A stretch of DNA of 64,000 bases from Christiangramia crocea. GTDB lineage: Bacteria; Bacteroidota; Bacteroidia; Flavobacteriales; Flavobacteriaceae. The position numbers were made by a program, and so were the translations under genes. The DNA lies in the NCBI RefSeq assembly GCF_022410465.1, contig NZ_JAJSON010000018.1, positions 124,001 to 188,000 on the forward strand, written 5' to 3'. The notes under the pieces are model-generated. The model had not been told where the DNA came from. It searched no databases and saw nothing but the letters and a program-made list of their open reading frames with translations. Below, piece by piece: positions 13,490 to 22,133 of the stretch; within the stretch, counting starts at the first letter, position 1; every line of letters starts with the position of its first letter.

Positions 13490-16282
13490 ATGAAACGACT
13501 TTTAATTTTACTATTACTAACCGCATCAATTGTAACCGCACAGAATCCCAAAACCGGTTCTATTGCAGGAAAGCTTACCGACAGGGAAATGAGCGGAGAA
13601 CCACTACCATTTGCAAATGTGATTATTAAAGAAACCTCCACGGGAACTACGTCAGACTATGATGGATTATATCAATTAAAGGGTCTTGAACCCGGAACAT
13701 ATACCCTGGTCTTTAGTTTTATTGGTTATGAAACCCTGAAAGTACCGGATGTGATTGTTGAACCAGGAAAAGTAACCGAAGTAAATACCGACCTTGGTTC
13801 CAGCGCTGCTTCCCTTGATGAAGTAGTGATCTCTACGGTTGCAAGACGTGATTCTGAGGTTGCCCTTCTTATAGAACAAAAGAATTCTGTTGAGATTAAA
13901 GAAAGTATCGGCGCCAGGGAACTTGCAAAACTGGGAGTTTCTAATGCGGCCACTGCCACCACGAAAATCTCCGGGGTAACCAGTAGTGAGGCTTCCGGTG
14001 ATATATTCGTAAGAGGCCTTGGTGATCGATATCTATACACTACTATGAACGGGCTTCCGGTTCCCTCAGACGATGTGGAACGTAAGAATATCGATCTCGG
14101 ATTGTTCCCAACGAGAGTAATTCAAAACATCAGCATTAGTAAGACTTATTCTGCCGAGAATTCGGCTGACCAGGCTTCGGGAACAGTTGATATCACATCA
14201 AGAGAACTTGCAGGAACCGAAGAACTTGACTTTGGCCTTCAGTTTGGCGTGAATACCAATTCAATCGGGGAATTCAGAAATTTCAAAGTTTCCCCAAACC
14301 AGGACGATGTATATTTCGGTTTTTACGATCAGGCGATCCCAATCCAACATTCCCTAAACAACCAGACCTGGAACACTCAAACCGATCCTTTTCCTCTTAA
14401 CAGAAAGTATTCCATAACCGCAGGTAAAAAGTTTGGTGAGGACTTTCGTGTACTTTTAACAGCATCTCAGTCTGCAAAATTTGAGTACAACAAAGGTATG
14501 TTTCGTGAATACAGAAGTAACAACCTTTACGACTACTTTACCGATGTAGAGAATTACTCCAAAACTGATAACACAACCGGTTTACTGGATGTTACTTATA
14601 AATTAAGTGACAATCATCGTTTTAAGGCGACCAGCTTATTCATTAATAAGCTTGCAGACGAGGTATTCGAAGCGGGACGTAATGGAGAAGGTGTTGTATT
14701 TGAAGAAACCACTCCGAGTGAAAATCTCAATCAGTTTATACGTGACCAGAATATCAAACAAACCCGTCTTTGGGTAAATCAGTTACATGGTTATCATGAC
14801 TTTCTTGACGGAAAGAACGAGTTAGACTGGGCTCTGGGTTACAACATTGTAAATGCAGATGAACCAAACCGTATTCGCAGCGAAGTGAACTTTGATGGCG
14901 GAGATTTTGTACAGTTGGCAAGAACCGGAGGCTATCAGCAAAGAAAATCTTCCCAGAAGATCGATGATACTGAATTGAATGCCTACTTACAGAACCAGTA
15001 CAATTTTGTGAAGGATGAAGAATCTGGAAAGAATGTCTTTCTTAAGGCAGGAGGTAACTATAGAAACAAAGAAAGAGATTTCATCTCCCGTTTCTTTGGA
15101 GCTGATGAAGTAGAACTTAACAGTGTGAACCCACCATCGATCGATAACCTTACCACGGTATTCACCACTGAAAATTTCGAAAACGGAACTCTTGATTTCA
15201 ACCGCCTTACTCCAGACAGATATAACGCAATATTGGAATCTTATGCTGGTTTTGCCAGTTTCAACTATGGAGCTGGTAAATGGAACATCAACCTTGGTGC
15301 AAGATATCAGCACGATAACCTGGATATAGTATTTGATGTAAATAACTATCCTGCAAACAAACCGGAGTTTTCGTTCAAATCTTATGACAACATCTATCCA
15401 AACCTGAATATTAAGTTTTCTCCTAGCGAGGATTCAAACATAAGACTGGCGGCAAGTAGAACGATTACCCTGCCTGAATTTAAAGAGGTTGCTCCTTTTG
15501 AGTATGTTTCTCAAACAGGACAGATCACCAGAGGAAATCCGGATTTAAATGCATCAACAAACCTCAACTTTGATCTTAAGTACGAGTTTTTTCCAAGTTC
15601 ATCCCAGCTCATCTCACTTACCGGTTTCTACAAAAGAATTGAAGACCCTATCAACCGAGTTCAGGACAGAGGTTCTGCAGGTGTATTCTCTTATTTCAAT
15701 GCTGGTGAAAGCGCAAATGTTTATGGCCTTGAGTTGGAAACCAGACTGGATGTAATTGAAAATGAAGTTCCGGAAGGAATAGATCTTGGGGTTTCCTTTA
15801 ACGCATCAAGAATGTGGCATGAGCAGGATCTAAAGGAAGTATATAACGAAAATGGAACTTTTGTAAGAACCTTCAGATATAACGAAAAATCTGAAGTGGG
15901 ACTTCAGGGAGCTTCAGACTGGATCTTCAATGGATCGCTTAACTTTTCCAATGAAACCGAAAATCCTTTCAGGGCTTCACTGGTAGCGAACTATGCTTCA
16001 GACAAGATATATGCACTTGGTGCTCCCGAAGTACAGACTCAGAACGATGTCTTCTATAATGATGAGATCATCGAAAAAGGTTTTATGACTTTAGATGCAG
16101 TCATTTCAAAAGAACTTAACGATCACTGGCAACTTGAATTAAAAGGTCAGAACCTGTTAAATCCGGAAATTGAAAGAGTACAGGCTATAAGGCCAAGTAC
16201 CAGTGGAATAGAGAGTCTGGAAACCGTGAGATCATACACCAGGGGAGCCATTTTAAGCTTTGGAGCAAGTTATTCATTCTAA
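13490..16282 (+). CDS. TonB-dependent outer-membrane receptor
   Basis: A 930-residue outer-membrane transporter. Domains in order: signal peptide (MKRLLILLLLTASIVTAQ), a carboxypeptidase-regulatory-like beta-sandwich (about 23-105), a plug domain (about 125-230, with SSEASGDIFVRGLGDRYLYT and ENSADQASGTVDI) and a 22-strand barrel ending in the aromatic terminal strand GAILSFGASYSF. It is divergent from the PhoB/PhoR-like genes, behind Pho-box-like repeats, and followed by a lipoprotein gene in what looks like an operon. Phosphate or an organophosphate is therefore the best guess for its ligand, by inference; the domain pattern alone does not say. Confidence 0.92.
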   Translation: MKRLLILLLLTASIVTAQNPKTGSIAGKLTDREMSGEPLPFANVIIKETSTGTTSDYDGLYQLKGLEPGTYTLVFSFIGYETLKVPDVIVEPGKVTEVNTDLGSSAASLDEVVISTVARRDSEVALLIEQKNSVEIKESIGARELAKLGVSNAATATTKISGVTSSEASGDIFVRGLGDRYLYTTMNGLPVPSDDVERKNIDLGLFPTRVIQNISISKTYSAENSADQASGTVDITSRELAGTEELDFGLQFGVNTNSIGEFRNFKVSPNQDDVYFGFYDQAIPIQHSLNNQTWNTQTDPFPLNRKYSITAGKKFGEDFRVLLTASQSAKFEYNKGMFREYRSNNLYDYFTDVENYSKTDNTTGLLDVTYKLSDNHRFKATSLFINKLADEVFEAGRNGEGVVFEETTPSENLNQFIRDQNIKQTRLWVNQLHGYHDFLDGKNELDWALGYNIVNADEPNRIRSEVNFDGGDFVQLARTGGYQQRKSSQKIDDTELNAYLQNQYNFVKDEESGKNVFLKAGGNYRNKERDFISRFFGADEVELNSVNPPSIDNLTTVFTTENFENGTLDFNRLTPDRYNAILESYAGFASFNYGAGKWNINLGARYQHDNLDIVFDVNNYPANKPEFSFKSYDNIYPNLNIKFSPSEDSNIRLAASRTITLPEFKEVAPFEYVSQTGQITRGNPDLNASTNLNFDLKYEFFPSSSQLISLTGFYKRIEDPINRVQDRGSAGVFSYFNAGESANVYGLELETRLDVIENEVPEGIDLGVSFNASRMWHEQDLKEVYNENGTFVRTFRYNEKSEVGLQGASDWIFNGSLNFSNETENPFRASLVANYASDKIYALGAPEVQTQNDVFYNDEIIEKGFMTLDAVISKELNDHWQLELKGQNLLNPEIERVQAIRPSTSGIESLETVRSYTRGAILSFGASYSF

Positions 16283-16337
16283 TCTCAACTATTTATTAAC
16301 CATTCAAAACCAGAATTTGAAAATTAAATTGAAAACA

Positions 16338-17375
16338 ATGAAAAACGTATCGAAAAAAATCTTACTAATCTGGGGATTCACCTTTGGCCTTTTAACAGTA
16401 GGTTGTAGTAACGACCCGGTGATTGATCCAATTAACGATGGTAAAGAAAACCAATTACTAGGAAATGATCTTGAGGGTTCAGTTGAAGAAGACAGAACAC
16501 TCGATCCCACCCAAACTTACAGCCTGACCGGAGTTCTTTCGGTGGAGTCTGGTGCAACTTTAACCATTCCTGCCGGAACCAGGATTGTAGCTAAGGATGA
16601 TACCGATGCAACCGATGTTTATATCGTGGTTCAACAGGGAGGGAATATCGAGATCAATGGTACTTCTTCCGCTCCTGTAGTTATGACTTCAGCCAGTGGA
16701 CAATCAGGTAGCTGGGGTGGTCTTGTGATCGCCGGTAACGGGGTGACTACCGAAGGTGTAGGAGCAACTGCCGAAGTTGGAGGAATTATATATGGAGGTA
16801 GTGATGCTGATGATAATTCAGGTTCCATTAATTACCTTGTACTATCTGATGCAGGGGCACAGATCAACTCTGAGTCTCAGTATAACGGACTTTCCCTGTA
16901 TGCAGTTGGAGAAGGAACAACTATTCAGAACGTGGCTATCCTTAATGGAGCTGATGACGGAGTGGAATTTTTCGGAGGTTCGGTTGCTGTAACCAACCTT
17001 TATCTTGAGAATAATGAAGATGATGCCGTAGACTGGACTGAAGGATGGGACGGAAAGATTACCAATACTTACGTTCTACATACTATTTCGAATTTCTCAA
17101 CCGCAATCGAAGCTGATGGTGTGAATAACATGCCTACTGTAGAGAAATTCACTGCTGTTTCTGAAACAGGAGGCACTGCCCTTCAGTTCAAAAAACAGTC
17201 TGGAGCAACCATTACCGGTCTTTCTCTAAGTGGATATGAAACTGTACTTGATATAGCTGAAAATGGCAGAACAGATCTTACCGGAATCCAGATTGAAGAT
17301 ATAACCGCCACTCCGGAAGCTACTTATGAAGTAGATGCTACCGTAGATGTATCTATTTTCTCCTGGGTAAATTAA
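16338..17375 (+). CDS. surface-type lipoprotein, beta-helix-like
   Basis: A 345-residue lipoprotein. The N-terminus has a signal peptide ending in a lipobox (LLTVGCSND, Cys at about 23), followed by an acidic Asp/Glu-rich stretch. The rest is Gly/Thr/Ser-rich with repeating short strands (GNIEINGTSSAPVVMTSAS, SWGGLVIAGNG, NGLSLYAVGEGTTIQNVAI) as in right-handed beta-helix proteins. I take the ATG at 16338; a TTG start at 16260 would lie inside the receptor gene. It follows the TonB receptor by 55 bases and is followed by a strong terminator, so the two likely form one unit. Function unknown; a substrate-capturing partner is possible. Confidence 0.8.
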   Translation: MKNVSKKILLIWGFTFGLLTVGCSNDPVIDPINDGKENQLLGNDLEGSVEEDRTLDPTQTYSLTGVLSVESGATLTIPAGTRIVAKDDTDATDVYIVVQQGGNIEINGTSSAPVVMTSASGQSGSWGGLVIAGNGVTTEGVGATAEVGGIIYGGSDADDNSGSINYLVLSDAGAQINSESQYNGLSLYAVGEGTTIQNVAILNGADDGVEFFGGSVAVTNLYLENNEDDAVDWTEGWDGKITNTYVLHTISNFSTAIEADGVNNMPTVEKFTAVSETGGTALQFKKQSGATITGLSLSGYETVLDIAENGRTDLTGIQIEDITATPEATYEVDATVDVSIFSWVN

Positions 17376-17423
17376 AAAAACATTCTTTTTTGTTAATAAT
17401 TTGATTATCAGCAATTAGTCATA

Positions 17424-17454
17424 AACCGGGCTGCTAAGCGCAACCCGGTTTTTT
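17424..17454 (+). terminator. rho-independent terminator after the receptor/lipoprotein pair
   Basis: AACCGGG (17424-17430) pairs with CCCGGTT (17444-17450) across a 13-base loop and runs into TTTTTT. Confidence 0.85.
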
Positions 17455-17543
17455 ATTTATATTATTTTTAGATTTAATGACATTTTATTGGCAGGATTTT
17501 TGAAATTTTATTTGTAAGTTTGTTGAAATCTCTATCGCAAAGA

Positions 17544-17882
17544 ATGAAGAAAAAGTACTTCTTAACTTTCTTACTTGTTGGTTTTCTGATGATTGCGGCA
17601 CCCGCAATTGCTCAGGAAACTTCTCGTGCACCTCAGCGAACAGAGACACCAATTGATGGCTTATCCATATATCCTAACCCGGTAACAGGTGGAAAGGTTT
17701 ATATTTCTTCAACCAAAAATCAGGATAAGATCATCGAGATTTTTAATGTACTTGGCAAGTCGGTATATAAAACCAGAATAAGAGGCAGGGAAATGGATGT
17801 TTCTACCCTTACTCCCGGCATATATATTCTTAAGATTCAGGAAGGAAAAGCGAAAGCCACAAGAAAACTGGTGGTAAAATAA
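17544..17882 (+). CDS. minimal type IX secretion cargo: signal peptide plus type A sorting domain
   Basis: A protein of only 112 residues. The first 24 are a signal peptide (MKKKYFLTFLLVGFLMIAAP, cleaved after AIAQ). About 15 linker residues follow, then a complete type A C-terminal sorting domain from about 40 to the end: GLSIYPNPVTGGKVYISS, KIIEIFNVLGKSVY, LTPGIYILKIQEGKAKATRK, LVVK. There is no room for any other domain, so the sorting domain is itself the product. Secretion through the PorT-containing system encoded at 41.7 kb is expected. Start: ATG at 17544; a TTG 24 bases upstream is weaker. Biological role unknown. Confidence 0.85.
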   Translation: MKKKYFLTFLLVGFLMIAAPAIAQETSRAPQRTETPIDGLSIYPNPVTGGKVYISSTKNQDKIIEIFNVLGKSVYKTRIRGREMDVSTLTPGIYILKIQEGKAKATRKLVVK

Positions 17883-17966
17883 AACTGATTCCTTTATTTT
17901 TTAGACAGCTTCTGTTTCAGAGGCTTTTTTTAATCCTTAATTTTGGATAAACTTTCCTTCTTCTCT

Positions 17967-18941
17967 ATGCTTCAAGAAAGAATTTTTCAGATTTCAGAAG
18001 AAAAAGAATTCGAAACTCTATGCATGGAAGTTTTTAAACATCAGTTTAATAACAGCCCTGTCTACAGGCAATTCTGCAAACTCATCCATAGAACTCCTGA
18101 AAAAGTAGATTCTTATTCAGATATCCCATTTTTACCGATCGAGTTCTTTAAAAGCAAAAAATTAATATCCGCAAATAAACCTCCACAAATAACATTCACA
18201 AGTAGTGGCACTACAGGAAAAACAACCAGTAAACATTTTGTTACAGATCTTCGGCTTTATGAAAAAAGCTTTCTGTCTGCCTTCAAAAGTTTTTATGGAG
18301 ATCCTTCAGAATATATATTTCTAGCACTGCTCCCATCCTATCTGGAAAGAAAAGGCTCTTCACTGATCTATATGGTAGATTCTTTAATTAAAAGATCGGA
18401 TAAGCCTGAAAGCGGATTTTACCTTAACAATCTGGAAGAACTTGCCAGCAGACTTAAAGAACTGGACCAAAAGAACCGGAAAGTTTTTTTAATAGGCGTT
18501 TCCTTTGCTTTACTGGACCTTGTAGAACACCAGAATTTTAAGCTTAAAAATACCATAATAATGGAAACCGGGGGGATGAAGGGTCGTCGTAAAGAAATGA
18601 TAAGAGAAGAACTTCACGCTATTCTTAAAAACGGTTTTGGAGTAGAGACCATACATAGCGAATATGGCATGACCGAATTGTTATCCCAGGCCTATTCCCG
18701 GGGCCATGGTATTTTTGAGTGTCCTCCCTGGATGAAAATCCTGATTAGAGATCCCGAAGACGCACTCTCATTTCAGCCCGAAGGAAGAACCGGAGGAATA
18801 AATGTAATTGACCTTGCCAATATTAATTCCTGCTCATTTATTGCCACTCAGGACCTTGGAAGAAAAAAAAATAAAAAAATTGAAATCCTCGGAAGGTTTG
18901 ATAACAGTGACATTCGAGGCTGCAACCTTCTTTTGTTATAA
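17967..18941 (+). CDS. LuxE-like acyl-protein synthetase / adenylate-forming protein
   Basis: A 324-residue protein of the LuxE family (AMP-binding, acyl-protein synthetase). It has the N-terminal segment FNNSPVYRQFCK, the phosphate-binding loop TFTSSGTTGKTTSKH (about 80-94), GGMKGRRKEM and the HSEYGMTELLSQAY motif of adenylating enzymes. No luxAB or luxCD genes are nearby; in Bacteroidota such genes often stand near surface polysaccharide or lipid functions. The start is uncertain: the ATG at 17967 is used here, while a TTG at 17943 would add 8 residues. Substrate unknown. Confidence 0.78.
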   Translation: MLQERIFQISEEKEFETLCMEVFKHQFNNSPVYRQFCKLIHRTPEKVDSYSDIPFLPIEFFKSKKLISANKPPQITFTSSGTTGKTTSKHFVTDLRLYEKSFLSAFKSFYGDPSEYIFLALLPSYLERKGSSLIYMVDSLIKRSDKPESGFYLNNLEELASRLKELDQKNRKVFLIGVSFALLDLVEHQNFKLKNTIIMETGGMKGRRKEMIREELHAILKNGFGVETIHSEYGMTELLSQAYSRGHGIFECPPWMKILIRDPEDALSFQPEGRTGGINVIDLANINSCSFIATQDLGRKKNKKIEILGRFDNSDIRGCNLLLL

Positions 18942-19002
18942 TTTTTTTAAAATTTATTTAGATTAAATGTAAAGAAGAGGAAATTTTTACGACCCAAAGG
19001 AT

Positions 19003-19039
19003 GCAGAACGATATGACACTCAGGTCATTAAAATTCTGC
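19003..19039 (+). other. stem-loop and possible gene remnant after the LuxE-like gene
   Basis: GCAGAA (19003-19008) pairs with TTCTGC (19034-19039) and encloses ATGAC/GTCAT (19013-19017 with 19024-19028), loop of 6. The same stretch, read from 18973 to the TGA ending at 19050, encodes a protein-like run (FYDPKDAERYDTQVIKILQ) with no start codon. It may be a decayed gene end or an RNA element; neither is proven. Confidence 0.3.
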
Positions 19040-19083
19040 AGGCTAAGTGAAATTTTTCATATTAGATTGGTTAGTTAGTTGCA

Positions 19084-19113
19084 AACCCCTTGAACGCCTG
19101 TTCAAGGGGTTTT
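19084..19113. terminator. bidirectional terminator before the tyrS 3' end
   Basis: AACCCCTTGAA (19084-19094) and TTCAAGGGGTT (19101-19111) form a perfect 11-bp stem with a 6-base loop, T-run on the + side and A-run on the other. It lies between the convergent LuxE-like gene and tyrS. Confidence 0.88.
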
Positions 19114-19118
19114 GTATT

Positions 19119-20414
19119 TTAAACCACTCTGATTATATAGGTATTCTTTTTCCCTTTGTTCAGAATAATATATTTATTATTGATAAGGTCAGTAGCGGTG
19201 ATCGTATAGTCCTCTTTCACTTTTTCCTTATTCACAGAGACTGAATTCTCCTTTAACGCCCTTCTCGCCTCTCCATTCGAATTCAAAAAACCTGTTTTGG
19301 CTGCCAGAGCCCCGATCATATCCAGGCCGTTTTCTATCTCGCTCTTTCCTACTTCAGCCTGAGGCACTCCTTCAAAAACATCTAAAAAGGTAGCTTCGTT
19401 CAGCTTCCTGAAATCATCTGCAGTACTCTTCCCGAATAAGACCTCAGAAGCGGTCACGGCATTCTCATATTCTTCTTCATTATGGACCGTTATCGTAACT
19501 TCTTTAGCCAATCTCTTTTGAAGCTTTCTCATATGAGGCGCTTCTTTATGCTCTTCTATTAAAGCCTCTATTTCTTCGCGTTCAAGAAAAGTAAATATTT
19601 TGATATACTTTTCAGCATCCTCATCACTGGTATTCAACCAGTACTGGTAGAATTTATATGGAGAGGTTCGCTTTGCATCCAGCCAGATATTTCCGCCTTC
19701 ACTTTTACCAAATTTACTGCCATCGCTCTTGGTAATCAACGGGCAGGTAAGTGCAAAAGCCTTTCCGCCGGCTTTTCTTCTTACCAGCTCAGTACCCGTG
19801 GTGATATTCCCCCACTGGTCACTACCTCCCATTTGCAGTGTACAATCCATTTTGTCATACAGATAGTAAAAATCATATCCCTGCACAAGCTGGTAGGTAA
19901 ATTCAGTAAAGGACATGCCATCGGTTCCTTCTCCAGATATACGATTCTTTACCGAGTCTTTGGCCATCATATAATTAACGGTGATATGCTTGCCCACATC
20001 CCGAATGAATTCAAGGAAACTTATTTCCTTCATCCAGTCGTAATTATTTACCAGTTCTGCATCATTCTCTTTTCCACTTTTAAAATCAAGGAACTGCGAA
20101 AGCTGATTTTTTACACATTCCTGGTTATGCCTTAAGGTCTCTTCATCCAGTAGGTTTCTTTCACTGGATTTACCACTGGGATCACCAATCATCCCCGTGG
20201 CTCCGCCTACAAGGGCAATAGGCTTATGGCCGCTTCTCTGTAAATGTGCCAGAAGCATGATCGGTACCAGATTTCCTATGTGCAGGGAATCGGCAGTTGG
20301 ATCAAAACCCACATAGGCCGCTCTCATTTTTTCATTTAAATGTTCTTCAGTTCCAGGCATGGCATCGTGCAACATTCCACGCCAGCGAAGTTCTTCCACC
20401 AGGTTCTTAATCAT
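19119..20414 (-). CDS. tyrS: tyrosyl-tRNA synthetase
   Basis: Class I aminoacyl-tRNA synthetase, 431 residues, cytoplasmic. The HIGH-type motif is HIGN at 45-48, GGSDQWGNI (about 197-205) is the tyrosine-enzyme signature, and KFGKS (234-238) is the KMSKS equivalent. The last 70 residues form an S4-like RNA-binding domain ([20 protein letters not shown]). The gene stands alone, separated from the LuxE-like gene by a bidirectional terminator and from the divergent SDR gene by 157 bases. Confidence 0.97.
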   Translation of the reverse strand: MIKNLVEELRWRGMLHDAMPGTEEHLNEKMRAAYVGFDPTADSLHIGNLVPIMLLAHLQRSGHKPIALVGGATGMIGDPSGKSSERNLLDEETLRHNQECVKNQLSQFLDFKSGKENDAELVNNYDWMKEISFLEFIRDVGKHITVNYMMAKDSVKNRISGEGTDGMSFTEFTYQLVQGYDFYYLYDKMDCTLQMGGSDQWGNITTGTELVRRKAGGKAFALTCPLITKSDGSKFGKSEGGNIWLDAKRTSPYKFYQYWLNTSDEDAEKYIKIFTFLEREEIEALIEEHKEAPHMRKLQKRLAKEVTITVHNEEEYENAVTASEVLFGKSTADDFRKLNEATFLDVFEGVPQAEVGKSEIENGLDMIGALAAKTGFLNSNGEARRALKENSVSVNKEKVKEDYTITATDLINNKYIILNKGKKNTYIIRVV

Positions 20415-20559
20415 TGTGCAAAATTATTTTCTTACTTAAAGCAGGCAAAATCCCTGGTTTTGGCTGGGTTTTGCCATAACATCTTTTATAAAAATTCAAT
20501 TCTTTTTAAAAGCAGCCGTAAAGATACCATAAAGCTTTATTTTTCCTAAGTGCTTTAGC

Positions 20560-20567
20560 TATATTTA
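20560..20567 (+). promoter_or_regulatory. possible -7 element of the SDR gene
   Basis: TATATTTA, one mismatch to TAnnTTTG, ends 4 bases before the ATG at 20572, again predicting a transcript with almost no leader. Confidence 0.4.
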
Positions 20568-20571
20568 CCCC

Positions 20572-21594
20572 ATGATTCTGGTTACAGGAGGAACAGGTTT
20601 AGTTGGCACACATCTCTTATATGAGTTAGCGCAGAATAATGACAGGATTCGGGCGATCATGCGACCATCCAGTGATATCACGGTGGTGAGAAAGGTCTTC
20701 GGATATTATTCAGAAAAAGCCGAAGCCGATGAACTATTCAACAAAATAGACTGGATAACGGCGGATATCAATGATATTCCAGCCCTCACCAAAGCTTTTG
20801 ATGGAATTGAATTCGTATATCACTGCGCGGCACTTGTCTCATTTGACCCTTCTGATGAAAAGAGGCTCCGAAAAATAAATATCGAAGGTACCGCCAATAT
20901 TGTGAACCTCTGTATCACCAAAAAAATCCAGAAACTATGTTACGTGAGTAGTGTAGCCGCCATAGGTTCCGGACCCAGCAATACTGAAATAGATGAAAAT
21001 GCCAAATGGAACCCCGAAGAAGACCATAATGATTATGCAATTTCAAAATACGGAGCGGAGATCGAGGTCTGGAGAGGCACCCAGGAAGGTGTAGATACAG
21101 TGATTGTGAATCCGGGAATAATCATAGGACCCGGTTTCTGGAATAACGGCAGTGGTCAAATATTCAGCAGAATAGACAAGGGGTTGAAATATCATTTCCC
21201 AAAAGTCACCGGATTTGTAGGAGTAGAGGATGTTGTTATGGCAATGACCCTTCTTATGAGATCTGAGATCAAAAATGAGAAATTCATCCTTGTATCCGAA
21301 AACTTAAGTTTTGAATACGTTTTCAAAAGCACTGCTGAATATATGGACAAACCAAAACCGTCCAGACAACTAAAAAAATGGATGATCACTCTTGGCTGGA
21401 TATTTCAAAAAATTGGAAGCTGGTTTGGAGCTAAAAGACAAATCACCAGGGATTCGATAAGAAATCTTTACAATAGAACATACTATAATAGCTCCAGCAT
21501 TTCAGAAGCAGTAAATCTGGAATTTACTCCCATGGCTGCAATTCTAAAGGAAACTTCCCATATTTATTTAAAAGAGACTGAAAGACAGAAGTAA
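20572..21594 (+). CDS. NAD-dependent epimerase/dehydratase (extended SDR)
   Basis: A 340-residue Rossmann-fold enzyme. The nucleotide-binding motif TGGTGLVG is at residues about 5-12, the strand-4 motif VYHCAALVSF follows, the active-site YxxxK lies in NDYAISKYGAE, and NPGIIIGPGFW is the extended-SDR signature. It resembles dihydroflavonol-4-reductase-like and 3-beta-HSD-like members, but the substrate is not evident. It converges on the DUF4296 gene with 2 bases between stops and no visible terminator. Confidence 0.85.
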   Translation: MILVTGGTGLVGTHLLYELAQNNDRIRAIMRPSSDITVVRKVFGYYSEKAEADELFNKIDWITADINDIPALTKAFDGIEFVYHCAALVSFDPSDEKRLRKINIEGTANIVNLCITKKIQKLCYVSSVAAIGSGPSNTEIDENAKWNPEEDHNDYAISKYGAEIEVWRGTQEGVDTVIVNPGIIIGPGFWNNGSGQIFSRIDKGLKYHFPKVTGFVGVEDVVMAMTLLMRSEIKNEKFILVSENLSFEYVFKSTAEYMDKPKPSRQLKKWMITLGWIFQKIGSWFGAKRQITRDSIRNLYNRTYYNSSSISEAVNLEFTPMAAILKETSHIYLKETERQK

Positions 21595-21596
21595 GA

Positions 21597-22133
21597 CTAT
21601 ATAGAATCTATTTCTCTTCTAACCGGAGTCGGAGGCAGCAAAAGGCTATCCTGATCTGGCCGTTCTACTTTTCTTATTTTAGCCCTCAAAGAGTCACTAT
21701 CAATACCAAGAGAATCCAAAATTTTTAAAGAATCTTTTTGAGCAAGCTTGATACTATCCTCTCTTTTTGTTTCCACTTCCCTTAAGGAGTCGAGTCGGAC
21801 TTTCATAGCCTGTATTCTAACTTTCACACTATCGAATATACGCTCATACTGCGTGTATTGCTCGGCATAATAATTATTGCTCCTTTCAAACTGCAAACTA
21901 TCTATATTGAATTTCTCATAGATATACTCCTTCGGTTTTATACCGGTCTCCTCAAGTTTGAACTTATTATAATTTCTGGCTGCATGAAGCAGGGATAATT
22001 CCGTAAGCACATCTATCATCTTATTTTCCGGAATGAGATCATCCGGCTTTTCTGTCTTTTTCACATCCTGACAGGAAACCGAAAAGACCAAAAGAAGAAA
22101 AAGAGCAACAATATTTTTAAGGTTAACGGTCAA
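21597..22133 (-). CDS. DUF4296 lipoprotein
   Basis: A 178-residue predicted lipoprotein: hydrophobic leader NIVALFLLLVFSVSC with the lipobox Cys at about 21. The DUF4296 part (about 30-115) has IPENKMIDVLTELSLLHAAR and IYEKFNIDSLQFERSNNYYA. A coiled, Ser/Asp-rich tail of about 60 residues ends in a Pro-rich segment. It overlaps the dihydroorotase gene by 11 bases and is the last gene of a GT2-pyrC-DUF4296 operon, a linkage I recall from other Flavobacteriia. Function unknown. Confidence 0.82.
   Translation of the reverse strand: MTVNLKNIVALFLLLVFSVSCQDVKKTEKPDDLIPENKMIDVLTELSLLHAARNYNKFKLEETGIKPKEYIYEKFNIDSLQFERSNNYYAEQYTQYERIFDSVKVRIQAMKVRLDSLREVETKREDSIKLAQKDSLKILDSLGIDSDSLRAKIRKVERPDQDSLLLPPTPVRREIDSI

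Noticed and set aside
16260-16337. TTG start extending the lipoprotein by 26 residues
   Set aside because: It would place non-signal residues before the signal peptide and overlap the receptor gene.
17967-18941. Bioluminescence (lux) locus
   Set aside because: Only a LuxE-like gene is present; luxA, luxB, luxC and luxD are absent, and LuxE-like proteins occur in non-luminous bacteria.
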